DNA of 64,000 nt. It comes from Pedobacter cryoconitis. Its GTDB lineage: Bacteria > Bacteroidota > Bacteroidia > Sphingobacteriales > Sphingobacteriaceae. The position numbers and the translations under genes were made by a program. The stretch lies in contig NZ_CP014504.1 in the NCBI RefSeq assembly GCF_001590605.1, positions 3,348,001 to 3,412,000 of the forward strand, given 5' to 3'. A model generated the notes under the pieces. It was not told where the DNA came from, made no database searches, and saw only the letters and a list, made by a program, of their open reading frames with translations. Each line of letters opens with the position of its first letter. The stretch's first letter is position 1. Below are positions 19,044 to 28,708 of this stretch, one piece after another.

Positions 19044-20291
19044 TTATTTTGACTGATTTTTGTTCTTGCTTTTAAGTAAAAACATATAGCAGCCGAAAGA
19101 GGTTATAATTCCCAAAAAACCCATTAAACTATAAACAAAGCCAACAGATAATCTACTTGTAATTAGCGTAAAAAATAAGATGCCCAAAGATACAATTCCA
19201 CTGTCTGAAATCAATACTGACATTACTTTTCCCCTGATTTCTGTTGGTGTGTTGAGCTGAAAGATGCTGCGGCCTGTACTTCTGAACAATTGACTCATTA
19301 ATCCTAAGGCGAAAATGATTAGAAAAAGGAATAACGAAGTGCCTGCAAAGCCCAATAAAAACAAGAAAAAGCAGGAAAGCATTCCCATCCAGGGCCATAA
19401 CCGGAGTAGATTATCTTGAGTGATATATTTCAGCAAGAGTCCGCCGAGTACAGCACCAAAGGCCTCTGTGGCACTAATCAACCCAAAAGATTTTGCATCT
19501 AAATGTAGTGTATTTTTTACCAGTAGCGGAAGCATGGCACCAAATGGAAAAAGAAAAAACATGAGTGTAACACTCAATATCAAGCTATTGCGCAAAACAG
19601 GAGATTGCCTGATATAAGAAATTGCAAAAACATAGCCTTTCTTTGCAAGTCCCTTACCGATATCATCTTTATGGATTGGTATAACAGGGAGCAAAAAAAG
19701 AATTAAAAAAGAGGGTATCTGTAGGCAAAAATCTGCAATAAGCAGTGGCGTGATAGTCATGACTGAGAGCAAGTATCCGGCTAAAACCGGAGCAAAAATA
19801 GCCGCCAGGTTTAAACTGGAAGCATAAAAACCCACGGCCTTTGCAATGTTTTCCTTTTTAACGATATCTGGCAGCAATGCATTTCTGATACTGGGTTCAG
19901 CACTGTCAAAAACATTCCGCAAAAAAACAACCGCTACAATATAGATCCAGTGCAAACCAGATAGGTTCCAGATCACAAAAATTTGTAAACCTGTAGTAAC
20001 CATTAATCCTGAATATACTCCAATAATCAGCTTTTTGCGATCCATCCGGTCGGCAAAATAACCACCAACAAAGCTCATAAAAAACCGTGGAACTGTTCTG
20101 GCAAAAAACACCCAGCCCAGTACCTCTGCAGATCCTACTGAATCAACAATATACCATCCTAATGCAGAAAGCGTCATATAATCGCCTAATGCACCAATAA
20201 ATGAACAAATTAGAAATTTAGGATAAAACGTACCTGACAGATCTTGATCTGCCAGGTTGTTTTCTGCTTTTTTATTTAGAAATAGGGCCAT
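19044..20291 (-). CDS. MFS transporter, probable siderophore exporter (EntS-like)
   Basis: 415 aa with about 12 hydrophobic segments. The N-terminal MFS motif is GGYFADRMDRKKLIIG and the sequence resembles the MFS_3/enterobactin-exporter group (FLRNVFDSAEPSIRNALLPDIV, NLAAIFAPVLAGYLL). Its ATG at 20291 shares a base with the TAA of the upstream iucA/iucC gene (TAATG arrangement), which indicates translational coupling. Context makes export of the siderophore produced by the two upstream enzymes the likely role. Confidence 0.88.
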   Translation of the reverse strand: MALFLNKKAENNLADQDLSGTFYPKFLICSFIGALGDYMTLSALGWYIVDSVGSAEVLGWVFFARTVPRFFMSFVGGYFADRMDRKKLIIGVYSGLMVTTGLQIFVIWNLSGLHWIYIVAVVFLRNVFDSAEPSIRNALLPDIVKKENIAKAVGFYASSLNLAAIFAPVLAGYLLSVMTITPLLIADFCLQIPSFLILFLLPVIPIHKDDIGKGLAKKGYVFAISYIRQSPVLRNSLILSVTLMFFLFPFGAMLPLLVKNTLHLDAKSFGLISATEAFGAVLGGLLLKYITQDNLLRLWPWMGMLSCFFLFLLGFAGTSLFLFLIIFALGLMSQLFRSTGRSIFQLNTPTEIRGKVMSVLISDSGIVSLGILFFTLITSRLSVGFVYSLMGFLGIITSFGCYMFLLKSKNKNQSK

Positions 20292-22060
20292 TAGCTGATA
20301 TTGAACATAGGATTGGGAATAGCCTGGTATAAAGTTTTCTCAGCAATACGCATTTTCAATAAGGGTTTTATCATCAGGTCCGGACTAAAAAGCATTTTGC
20401 AAAAGTCATTCTTTACCTGATCCGGTACTTTACAACTTTGGATAATACGCATGCTGGTTTCTTTGACTTTTCTCCAGATCTGCTGCTCAGGTATTGCATA
20501 TGCGCTAGCCGTACAACTAATGATTCCACCGATAAGGTTATTGAAAAGTGTATGCATTAATTCGCTGACAGTATCTCTGTAGTTCATAAAAGTTGACGCT
20601 TCGCCATAAAAAAGGTGTTTCTGTTCGTTCAGGGATTGGTACGTATCTGCTACTTGTACACTACCAAGATCCCGGTAAGCCAGTGCGCATACCTGATGAA
20701 ATTCATCAAAAACGATCATCGTATTTTGTCCGTGAAGATCCAGGGCGATACCTTCATGAAGAAATACTTCCAGCGGCATGGCTAACAGGGTTTCAATCAA
20801 CTGATCCAGGTAAATTTCTACCGGCAATCTGGACTGATCGATAAACTGACAAAGAAGTGGGTACGGGTGTAATTTAGTGGAATGCGTTAAAGCCGCTGCA
20901 ACAACCATCGTTTCTCCTGGTAAACAATAGTTGATCGGATCATTTCTTAAAAGAAAAGACAATCCCGGATTTGTTTCTCCCTGAATTTTAAAATGTGCCG
21001 CACACACATCACTGATCATTCGTCCACGTTTATTAGCCATGGAGGGGATCTTCTGCATCATATCCGAAATCAACTTGCTAAATTCAATACCATTATATAA
21101 ATCCCGGAGCGTTAATGATCTTTTAACGCTGGTAGCCTGAATATTAACAGGAACCTTAATGTGATAGAACGGTTGGTTTAGCGTTGCTGGTAAAAGTGCC
21201 GTTCTCATGGATAAAGTGGGCAGGACTTCCATAGCCTCATCTTCGAGTTTAAATAAAATTCCACTATCTATGTGCGCTTTATATGCTTTCGAAATAACAT
21301 TTTCGTATTGCCAGGGATGAACAGGCATAATCAGATAATCCTCAGCTTGTTTATACGATAACAATTCAGCACTGTATTTCGTCCAGATATCTATTTCATC
21401 AGAATATACCAGCTGTGATCGATGTACGGCAAGGAGCTGTAAATTAACCTTCGGCGAAAATTCCGGACTGTAAGCCAGTACATCTTGCCTTGAAAATCCC
21501 ATTTTGGTTTTGGCACAAACATGGATGGGATGCCCCTTAAAAGGTATAATTTCTGAATTTAATAATGTTTCCCGTTGCTGAAAAACAGATTGCTTCGCCA
21601 AAATTGCCGCTTTAATATAGTGGCTGACCTGATCAGTATGCTCAGCTTCATAATCAAACGCCATAGCCAGATGATCTAAACAATTATTAATTTCTGCCTT
21701 GATTTTTTCGCTACAGGCATCCTCCGTTTTCCACGAGTCCAGTATACAGCTCAGCAGTGTCATCACATCAAGCTCTGTTAAACCACCATCATTTCTGAGT
21801 AATACCACTGATAAATAAACCGTAATATTCCTATCATTTGCTTCTATGCAGGATAAAACTCCAGCATTGGAAGGAAGAACAATCCGTCTCACTTTAAACT
21901 GATCGTTAACAGTAGTTAAAATAAGCTGCCGCTGATCTGAACTTTCATTAATTAGTGCATAGAGCAATCTTTGCATGACTTCCTGACAAGCTTGAGCGTA
22001 ACCTGCTGTTTCAGTTTGCGGCAAAACAGTTAAAGATAATTGTTGGCCTGAGTTATTCAT
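20291..22060 (-). CDS. IucA/IucC family NRPS-independent siderophore synthetase
   Basis: 589 aa from the ATG at 22060; a longer frame reaches 22135 but would overlap the upstream gene by 83 bases, while the chosen start gives the usual short overlap of 8 bases. The IucA/IucC signature is present: LPVHPWQYENVI, LPTLSMRTALLPA, HIKVPVNIQATSVKRSL and HEGIALDLHGQNTMIVFDE, followed by the FhuF-like C-terminal part with YRDLGSV. These ATP-dependent enzymes join citrate or other carboxylates to amines or alcohols. Only one such synthetase is present, so the product may be small. Neighbours: ATP-grasp ligase upstream, exporter downstream, receptor first in the operon. Confidence 0.93.
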   Translation of the reverse strand: MNNSGQQLSLTVLPQTETAGYAQACQEVMQRLLYALINESSDQRQLILTTVNDQFKVRRIVLPSNAGVLSCIEANDRNITVYLSVVLLRNDGGLTELDVMTLLSCILDSWKTEDACSEKIKAEINNCLDHLAMAFDYEAEHTDQVSHYIKAAILAKQSVFQQRETLLNSEIIPFKGHPIHVCAKTKMGFSRQDVLAYSPEFSPKVNLQLLAVHRSQLVYSDEIDIWTKYSAELLSYKQAEDYLIMPVHPWQYENVISKAYKAHIDSGILFKLEDEAMEVLPTLSMRTALLPATLNQPFYHIKVPVNIQATSVKRSLTLRDLYNGIEFSKLISDMMQKIPSMANKRGRMISDVCAAHFKIQGETNPGLSFLLRNDPINYCLPGETMVVAAALTHSTKLHPYPLLCQFIDQSRLPVEIYLDQLIETLLAMPLEVFLHEGIALDLHGQNTMIVFDEFHQVCALAYRDLGSVQVADTYQSLNEQKHLFYGEASTFMNYRDTVSELMHTLFNNLIGGIISCTASAYAIPEQQIWRKVKETSMRIIQSCKVPDQVKNDFCKMLFSPDLMIKPLLKMRIAEKTLYQAIPNPMFNIS

Positions 22061-23045
22061 GATGGGATTTTCTAAATAAATAATCAAGATATTGGGAAAC
22101 CACACGTCTGGGTTTTCCTTCGGTTGGATACTCATGATCGACCATGCTGGGCCGGATATTTACCTCAATCACCGCAAATGCAGATTCCTGATGAGATACT
22201 GCGATATCCTCACATCTGATATCAATCCCAATTACATCAATAGCAGATACCCTTGCTATTTTTTTGGCGAGCTGAAGGTTGTCTGGATGAATATCTTCCG
22301 TTCTATCAATCGCCAGTGCACCGGCCCACCCATTTCCACAATAGCTGATGTAAATTTTTTCAGCATCGCGGGGGATATACTGAAAGTCTAGTCCCTGTAA
22401 TGCCAGCGCCTGTACTACATCTTCCATCGGAACCGGAGAAAGCATTTTAAAATTCCGATCATAAACAGCCGTACCCTCTGTTTCTCTTTTATCATTTTCA
22501 ATTTCTATAAGTTGTTCCAGCTGATCTTTTCCATTGCCGGTTACATAAGCCCATTCGTTTAATAGTACGCCAGCAAGCTCATCTCCAATAAGTAAAATCC
22601 GGTAATCCTTACCTGCAGCCTGCTGCTGAAGAATAGCATGGCTACTTACTTTTCGAACATTTAAGAAAGCATGCTCCAATTCTTTTTGACTGGAGATATT
22701 CATGTGGATTTCAACTCCCTTATTGGTATCGAATGGTTTAATTACCAACGGCTTGTGTTTCTTCAGGAATGACACAGCATCTTGCTGAAGATCAGTGCAG
22801 AACATAAATTCAGGAATAGGAATTCCGTGGTTTCGAAGTAAAGTATTGGTCGCTAACTTGTTTTCTGAAATGGTAGCTGCCATATGGCTTACATATGGAG
22901 ACACCCCACGGTTGATGAATATTTTACGGTCTTCTTTTTGAAGCACAAAAATTTCTTCATCTCCTGGTACCAGAAGTTCACAGCTGATGCCTTGTTCCTC
23001 ACACCTTTTATGTATCAGGACACTATGTATATTTTTATATCGCAT
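22053..23045 (-). CDS. ATP-grasp ligase in a siderophore operon
   Basis: 330 aa. ATP-grasp features: KPLVIKPFDTNKGVEIHMNI (ATP-binding Lys and glycine loop, about 95-115), QQQAAGKDYRILLIGDELAGVL (about 145-165) and metal-binding VIGIDIRCEDI...AFAVIEVNIRPSM (about 270-305), with the Asp/Glu/Asn triad of the fold. It resembles cyanophycin-synthetase and RimK-type peptide ligases. It forms carboxylate-amine bonds through an acylphosphate. Located between the siderophore receptor and the IucA/IucC synthetase, it probably adds or joins an amino acid to the siderophore backbone. The substrates are unknown. Confidence 0.85.
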   Translation of the reverse strand: MRYKNIHSVLIHKRCEEQGISCELLVPGDEEIFVLQKEDRKIFINRGVSPYVSHMAATISENKLATNTLLRNHGIPIPEFMFCTDLQQDAVSFLKKHKPLVIKPFDTNKGVEIHMNISSQKELEHAFLNVRKVSSHAILQQQAAGKDYRILLIGDELAGVLLNEWAYVTGNGKDQLEQLIEIENDKRETEGTAVYDRNFKMLSPVPMEDVVQALALQGLDFQYIPRDAEKIYISYCGNGWAGALAIDRTEDIHPDNLQLAKKIARVSAIDVIGIDIRCEDIAVSHQESAFAVIEVNIRPSMVDHEYPTEGKPRRVVSQYLDYLFRKSHHE

Positions 23046-23077
23046 GTTGATCGGTAGATTTAGGTATAACTTATCAT

Positions 23078-25399
23078 TTAAAAGTTCATAGCAAGAGAAC
23101 CAATAATCTGTCTCAGCATTTGCGGCTGTGCATCACTGTTCCAATACTTTTGGTTGGATAGATTATTCATTTTAACCGATGCTCTCCAGGTTGGTTTATT
23201 ATAACTAACTGCTGCATTTAATACCGTATAGGAAGGTATGGTAATGGTATTTGCGGCATCCCAGTATACATCACTTACATAATTGCCCCCAAAGCCACCA
23301 CCAAAATTTTTCAAAAATCCGCTAACACACTGGTAATTCATCCAAAGGTTAAAGACCTGACCTGGAGCACCGGCAACTTTTTTCCCGATCAGTGAGGGCG
23401 TACCTGATATAAATTTGTTGCTGTTCCGGGCATATCCGGATAGGATGTAAAAATGATCAACAGGCTCTGCATTCAATTCCGCTTCAAAACCCTTACTTCT
23501 TTGTGTACCACCCTGTAAGCTGAAGTTATTGTTGTCGGTATAAGTAGCATTATTAACCTTGATATCGTAAAAGCTTAAGGTAAAGCCCAAATGTTTATTT
23601 AGCAGATCTGTTTTCACTCCGCCCTCCCATTGGTTGGCTTGTTTTGGTTTAAGCCTGAGTGTACTGCCATCAGGCTGGGTAACCGGGCCCTGATTTAGAA
23701 AGCCATTCATGTAATTTCCAAAAACAGCAACTTTCTGATCTACAATTTGATAAATCATTCCAAATTTAGGAGAAAGGGCCGTTTGCTGGTAATTATCTTT
23801 TACCGGAAGACTATTCTCAATGCTCGCTTTGTTAACAAACTGATCCAATCGCAAACTTGCCATCACAAGAAGGCGCTTGGTTAGATTAATTACGTCAGAA
23901 GCATAAATACTATAATTGGTTTGCGTATTCTGATAATAGCCTGGTTTAGCTGCTGCCATCAGGGCATTGGCACGCTGGGCAAATAATGGAGAGAAATTTT
24001 TATTTACATTAATGGTATCATAATTAAAATAAGCGTAGTTCAATCGCGTAATTGTACTGGTAAAATCTGCGCCAATAACTGCCCGGTTACGCATCTTGCC
24101 TATTTTAAAATCACCATTAAAGTTCTGTTGAAATTGAATGAATGAGAGTGTACGGGCGCTATACATCCCAATATTCCTGGTCATGGTAGAATCCGTCAGC
24201 CATCTTGGATAAAGCTGATTGGCATAATCTACATAACCATTACTGAAATTCAAATTGGTAGATGAAACCCATTGATCAGACAATTTGTAGGTTGCCTTGG
24301 TAAAGAAATTAGAAATGGTTGTTTTAGAATCCACATCGTCACCACCTATATATTTTTTGTAGTCAATAGGAATATCCTTGAAATTTTTAAAGGTGGTATT
24401 GGGGCCGAATGATGGGTAAGGTTGCTGTGTTCTGGTTACTGCTGCAAATTCAGCATCAACAAGGAAAGTAAGCCTGTCGTTTACTTTATAAAGAAAACTT
24501 GGGGCAGCACTTATACTCTTATAGCGTCCGATATCCTGAAAACTATCTTCTGCATGATAAGCCGCATTCAGCCTTAATAATGTTGTTTTTGATGAATTTA
24601 AAGGGGTATTGATATCAGCAGTAATTCGCATCAGGCTATTGCTGCCAGTAAAAACGGCCACTTCTGTTGACGCCACAGGATTAGGTGTTTTAGTAATTTT
24701 ATTAATTAATCCACCAAATGATATCGCACTTGATCCAAAAAGCGTTCCGGCAGGGCCTTTTATTACCTCAACCCGCTCAATATTGATGGGATCAGACTCT
24801 GCCCGATATTGAGTTACCATGCCATTCCTGATCGCATTTCGGGTATCGAACCCTCTAATCCAGGCACTTACCGTACCGATAGGGGTATAATAAGCTACTA
24901 CGCCAGCGGCATTATTAATGACATCCTTACTGTTAAGGGATAATTGATTGCGGATAAGTTCTTTTGGAATAACAGAATAAACCTGAGGGTTCTCCAGGTT
25001 TTTTAATGGGATTCTGGCTACCTGATCGCTCTCCTTATATAAATATTTATGCGCCCTGAGCGCACTGACAGCAACTTCTTCCAGTTCTTTGGAGGTTCCA
25101 TGGATCACAAAATCAACATTTATGGTTTCGCCAGATTTTACTTCAACAGTTTTGGTCTGAGTCTGGACGCCTATAGCAGAGAGTTGGATAATTTGATTTC
25201 CTAAAGGAAGATTTTTGATTTTATAAACACCACTTCCGTCCGTCACGCTTCCGAGTGTAGTTCCTGAAACGGTTAGGGTTATACCAACGGCAGCATTGCC
25301 ATCAGTCGTGGTGATTTTTCCTGTAATGGTTGCTGACTTTTGCGCCTTAACCATCAGTACTGGGATCAACATTAAAAAAAGTACGAGTTTGATTTTCAT
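23078..25399 (-). CDS. TonB-dependent siderophore receptor heading the synthesis operon
   Basis: 773 aa, signal peptide to about residue 19 (MLIPVLMVKAQ). A carboxypeptidase-like domain spans about 22-105 (ATITGKITTTDGNAAVGITLTVSGT). The plug contains VYSVIPKELIRNQLSLNSKDVINNAAGVVAYY and ERVEVIKGPAGTLFGSSAISFGGLINKITKTP. The barrel ends IIGSLAMNF with a terminal Phe. It lies 32 bases before the ATP-grasp gene and is the first gene of the operon, so it probably takes up the ferric form of the siderophore made by the following genes. Confidence 0.93.
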   Translation of the reverse strand: MKIKLVLFLMLIPVLMVKAQKSATITGKITTTDGNAAVGITLTVSGTTLGSVTDGSGVYKIKNLPLGNQIIQLSAIGVQTQTKTVEVKSGETINVDFVIHGTSKELEEVAVSALRAHKYLYKESDQVARIPLKNLENPQVYSVIPKELIRNQLSLNSKDVINNAAGVVAYYTPIGTVSAWIRGFDTRNAIRNGMVTQYRAESDPINIERVEVIKGPAGTLFGSSAISFGGLINKITKTPNPVASTEVAVFTGSNSLMRITADINTPLNSSKTTLLRLNAAYHAEDSFQDIGRYKSISAAPSFLYKVNDRLTFLVDAEFAAVTRTQQPYPSFGPNTTFKNFKDIPIDYKKYIGGDDVDSKTTISNFFTKATYKLSDQWVSSTNLNFSNGYVDYANQLYPRWLTDSTMTRNIGMYSARTLSFIQFQQNFNGDFKIGKMRNRAVIGADFTSTITRLNYAYFNYDTINVNKNFSPLFAQRANALMAAAKPGYYQNTQTNYSIYASDVINLTKRLLVMASLRLDQFVNKASIENSLPVKDNYQQTALSPKFGMIYQIVDQKVAVFGNYMNGFLNQGPVTQPDGSTLRLKPKQANQWEGGVKTDLLNKHLGFTLSFYDIKVNNATYTDNNNFSLQGGTQRSKGFEAELNAEPVDHFYILSGYARNSNKFISGTPSLIGKKVAGAPGQVFNLWMNYQCVSGFLKNFGGGFGGNYVSDVYWDAANTITIPSYTVLNAAVSYNKPTWRASVKMNNLSNQKYWNSDAQPQMLRQIIGSLAMNF

Positions 25400-25428
25400 A
25401 TAAATTTAACCTTAAATAAATACTATAA

Positions 25429-25445
25429 TTATTTAGATCAAATAA
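25429..25445. promoter_or_regulatory. Inverted repeat downstream of the siderophore operon promoter
   Basis: TTATTT (25429-25434) and AAATAA (25440-25445) are inverted around AGATC. It lies in the untranslated leader of the receptor gene, between the candidate -7 element and the start codon. It shares the GATCAAA half-site with the stronger palindrome at 25472-25487, so it may be a second, weaker binding site. AT-rich sequence makes chance possible. Confidence 0.3.
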
Positions 25446-25455
25446 AAACAGTGGC

Positions 25456-25487
25456 CAAAGTTGTGTAATATTTTTGATAGATCAAAA
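25456..25487 (-). promoter_or_regulatory. Candidate promoter with overlapping palindromic operator for the siderophore operon
   Basis: On the minus strand TTG (25485-25483) is followed after exactly 19 bases by CAACTTTG (25463-25456), one base from TAnnTTTG. The -33 TTG lies inside a perfect palindrome, TTTTGAT-AG-ATCAAAA (25472-25487). A repressor bound there would block RNA polymerase, which is what iron control by a Fur-like protein would need; the binding protein is inference. The ATG of the receptor is 57 bases downstream of the -7 element. Confidence 0.5.
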
Positions 25488-25797
25488 CATATATTACGGT
25501 TTAATCAAAAATAAATCGAGTTTGTAAATAGCTATAAATAGATAAATTACTTTTTTTTGCCGATTATTAAATTGGCAAAAAAGTGGACAAACATCGTTGA
25601 AACATGTTTACCCGTCAAGTTAAACCCAACTGGGCATAAAAAATGAGAGAATAATCTTGAGTCTACCTTATAAAAGCCAATCTGTTTGCACCCAGTTTTT
25701 ATAGTCATACTGAATACTTTATACTCCCCCCATCATTATTAATCGTTATTATGACGTTTATTTATTACTTTAGTTTCATTAATAGTTTGAACCAAAT

Positions 25798-28434
25798 ATG
25801 ACCTATCTTTTTTTTCGGGAAGTGAGTGGGAATGAAGTTGGAAAATCCAAACATCTTCTTCGCCAACTTTTACTGTTTTGCATATTTTTTCTTTGTATAA
25901 ATGCCGTAACTTTTGCAAGTCCAGTACCACCGGACGAACCAGATTCGGTTTATCTTTTTACTTATAATAATAACGGACTTTGCTTTGCCTGGAGTACTGA
26001 TCAAAAAAACTGGACATCCATTGGAGCTGGCTATGTCTACTTAAATTCTGATTATGGAAGATGGGGGTCAGAAAAAAAGATGAATTCGCCATATCTGATT
26101 CGCGGTAAAGATGGAGAGTGGGTTTGCGTTTGGCAAATCAATACCTATACCCATCAATTTGCTTCGGCAACTTCAAAGAATCTCATTGACTGGAGCCCGC
26201 AAAGTTATCCTTATCTCTCCTTAGGGAAAAATGTATTGCGTCCCGTTATTACCTACAACCAACAAAAAGAAAGTTATAAAATTACTTATGCAGATGCAGA
26301 TGGTAAATACTACGTTACAGAAACCAAGGATTTTAAATTCTATACACCAGTGACTAAAGCAGGCGCCACAGCTTACCAAAACCACACAATAATTGCAGAT
26401 CTTGAACAAAAAACAGAAGGCCAGGTTCACCGTGTACCCTGGTCTGTAGTGGCCGGACTTAAAAAAGCCCATCAGCTTATCCAATATAAAAATACACTCA
26501 ATAAAGAAACTACTAAGGACGATCCAGAGCGTTTTGCAGGTTTAAAACCATTGGAGATAAAATTGTCAGCTCAAATGGCACTTGCAAAGCCGATTAGTAA
26601 GCTGCTAACCGGGGTCTTCTTTGAAGATATTAACTATGCCGCAGATGGTGGACTTTATGCAGAACTAATTCAAAACCGCGATTTTGAATATCATCCAAGT
26701 GATAAAAGCTATGACGATAAAAACTGGAACAGTAAATATGCGTGGTCACTAAAAGGCGATAAAGCAACGTTTACAGTCGATTCTCTAAACGGCATCCATC
26801 TAAATAATCCTCATTATGCCCTACTTAAAGTTAATGAGCCCGGGGCTTCTTTATGCAATACAGGGTTTGACGCGATCACCGTTAAAAAAGGCGAAACTTA
26901 TCATTTCTCAACTTTTGCAAAAGCTTTCGAGGGCAAAAACATCTCGCTAACGGTGAATCTAGTGAGTGCTAAACAAGGTGTGTTGGCACAGAAAAAGTTA
27001 TCTATTTCTTCGGGATCATGGAAAGTCCTTAAAACCTCTTTAATCTCATTGTCCAATGCCAAAGACGTGTCGCTTGAAATTACAGTAAATAGTGTGGGTA
27101 GTTTGGGGCTTGACATGGTTTCCCTATTTCCAGAAAAAACCTATAAGGGCCACAAAAATGGACTTAGGGCTGATTTGGCTACTACAATTGCAAACATCAA
27201 ACCTAAGTTTGTCCGTTTTCCCGGAGGCTGTGTGGCACATGGCGATGGTATTGACAATATTTATAAGTGGAAAAACTCAATCGGACCATTAGAATCACGT
27301 AAACCAGACCGCAATTTGTGGGGCTATCATCAAACTATGGGCTTGGGATATTTCGAATATTTTCAGTTCTGCGAGGATATGGGCGCCGAGCCAGTGCCGG
27401 TAATTGCAGCCGGTGTGCCCTGTCAGAATTCGGGAACCGGAGGTGGTGGCCAACAAGGGGGAATCCCAATGTCTGAAATGCCACAGTATATCCAGGATAT
27501 TATCGATCTGGTAGAATATGCCAATGGTGCTATAAATACCAAATGGGGCAAAAAGCGGGCAGAAGCAGGTCATCCAAAACCTTTTAACTTAAAATATATA
27601 GGAATTGGCAATGAAGACCAGATTACCGAAGTTTTTAAAGAGCGATTTACCATGATCTATAAGGCCCTGCAAAAAGCCCATCCAGAAATTACGGTAATTG
27701 GCTCGGCAGGACCATTTTTTGAAGGTACAGATTATGAAGAAGGCTGGAAGATCGGATCGGATTTAAAAGTGCCAATATTAGATGAACATTATTATCAGTC
27801 GCCCGGTTGGTTCATCAATAATCAGGATTTTTATGATCAATATGACCGGAGCAAATCCAAAGTTTATTTGGGCGAGTATGCGGCAAGTTTGCCTGGTGGT
27901 AATCGAACAAACTGGGAGACATCACTTTCGGAGGCCCTATATATGACTTCCCTGGAGCGCAACGGCGATGTAGTAAGCATGGCCTCCTACGCACCTCTTA
28001 TTGCAAAGGAAGGTCATACACAGTGGAACCCAGATCTTATCTACTTCAATAATGATGAAGTTAAACCAACGCCCGGCTATTATGTGCAGAAGGTCTACGG
28101 TCAGAACGCTGGAGATCAATACATTCCAGCAGATCTGATTTTAACAGACCAGCCAGAAAAAGTACGCAAACGGATTGCTTATTCCATTGTGAAAGACAGC
28201 GAAACAAATAGCATTATTATAAAAATAGTGAACCTGTTACCTGTTTCTGTGAATACAACCATTGATTTAGGTGAAGTTAAAATTGATGGCATAGTGGCAA
28301 CAAAAGCAACATTGGTTGGCAAACCCACCGATAAAACCGTGACCCAAACAATTGATCCCGTCACCTTAAAAAAGGATAGCCCAATAAACCTGCCAGCGTA
28401 TTCATTTACTATGGTTCGATTTGTGGGAAATTGA
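25798..28434 (+). CDS. GH51 alpha-L-arabinofuranosidase with N-terminal propeller-like domain
   Basis: 878 aa. The only in-frame ATG before the signal region is at 25798; the hydrophobic segment LLRQLLLFCIFFLCINAVTFAS (about 22-42) then serves as signal peptide. Residues about 50-215 resemble part of a GH43-type beta-propeller (DSVYLFTYNNNGLCFAWSTDQKNWTSIG, QFASATSKNLIDWSPQ). From about 255 the GH51 region begins (ISKLLTGVFFEDINYAADGGLYAELIQNRDFE), with a beta-sandwich insertion. The barrel has RFPGGCVAHGDG, the acid/base Glu in YIGIGNED (about 606) and the probable nucleophile in VYLGEYAA (about 694). Predicted to release arabinose from arabinan or arabinoxylan outside the cytoplasm. Confidence 0.88.
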   Translation: MTYLFFREVSGNEVGKSKHLLRQLLLFCIFFLCINAVTFASPVPPDEPDSVYLFTYNNNGLCFAWSTDQKNWTSIGAGYVYLNSDYGRWGSEKKMNSPYLIRGKDGEWVCVWQINTYTHQFASATSKNLIDWSPQSYPYLSLGKNVLRPVITYNQQKESYKITYADADGKYYVTETKDFKFYTPVTKAGATAYQNHTIIADLEQKTEGQVHRVPWSVVAGLKKAHQLIQYKNTLNKETTKDDPERFAGLKPLEIKLSAQMALAKPISKLLTGVFFEDINYAADGGLYAELIQNRDFEYHPSDKSYDDKNWNSKYAWSLKGDKATFTVDSLNGIHLNNPHYALLKVNEPGASLCNTGFDAITVKKGETYHFSTFAKAFEGKNISLTVNLVSAKQGVLAQKKLSISSGSWKVLKTSLISLSNAKDVSLEITVNSVGSLGLDMVSLFPEKTYKGHKNGLRADLATTIANIKPKFVRFPGGCVAHGDGIDNIYKWKNSIGPLESRKPDRNLWGYHQTMGLGYFEYFQFCEDMGAEPVPVIAAGVPCQNSGTGGGGQQGGIPMSEMPQYIQDIIDLVEYANGAINTKWGKKRAEAGHPKPFNLKYIGIGNEDQITEVFKERFTMIYKALQKAHPEITVIGSAGPFFEGTDYEEGWKIGSDLKVPILDEHYYQSPGWFINNQDFYDQYDRSKSKVYLGEYAASLPGGNRTNWETSLSEALYMTSLERNGDVVSMASYAPLIAKEGHTQWNPDLIYFNNDEVKPTPGYYVQKVYGQNAGDQYIPADLILTDQPEKVRKRIAYSIVKDSETNSIIIKIVNLLPVSVNTTIDLGEVKIDGIVATKATLVGKPTDKTVTQTIDPVTLKKDSPINLPAYSFTMVRFVGN

Positions 28435-28536
28435 GAGGGAATCAGGCAATGGACTAATGGGTGAAAACAAGTTAAACAGACTGGATTCAAAAATCACTCC
28501 TTGCTCCACAACATTTAGCATTGATCATCTCTCTAA

Positions 28537-28584
28537 GTGGGACCATGATGGGTTCGAACCATCGGCCAAATAGATTATGAGTCT
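28537..28584 (-). repeat. tRNA-Met-like 3' half, copy 1 (possible att relic)
   Basis: Read on the minus strand the segment gives an anticodon stem-loop 3' part (AGACTCATAATCT, CAT anticodon) followed by a T-arm (GATGGTTCGAACCCATC) and the start of an acceptor stem (ATGGTCCCAC). The D-arm and 5' acceptor half are missing, so this is not a functional tRNA. A second copy, same orientation and about 90% identical by eye, lies at 37566-37611. tRNA 3' halves are the usual target of integrating elements. Confidence 0.6.
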
Positions 28585-28708
28585 ACAAAATTTGGCTGTT
28601 ACACAGTAGTTACAGGCTACTGTTATGGCTCTTATCGGAATGATTTATAAAAAATATCCGGTCTGAAAGTAGAAGTTGGCGATCATCCTGAATGCTTTTA
28701 AGGAAACT

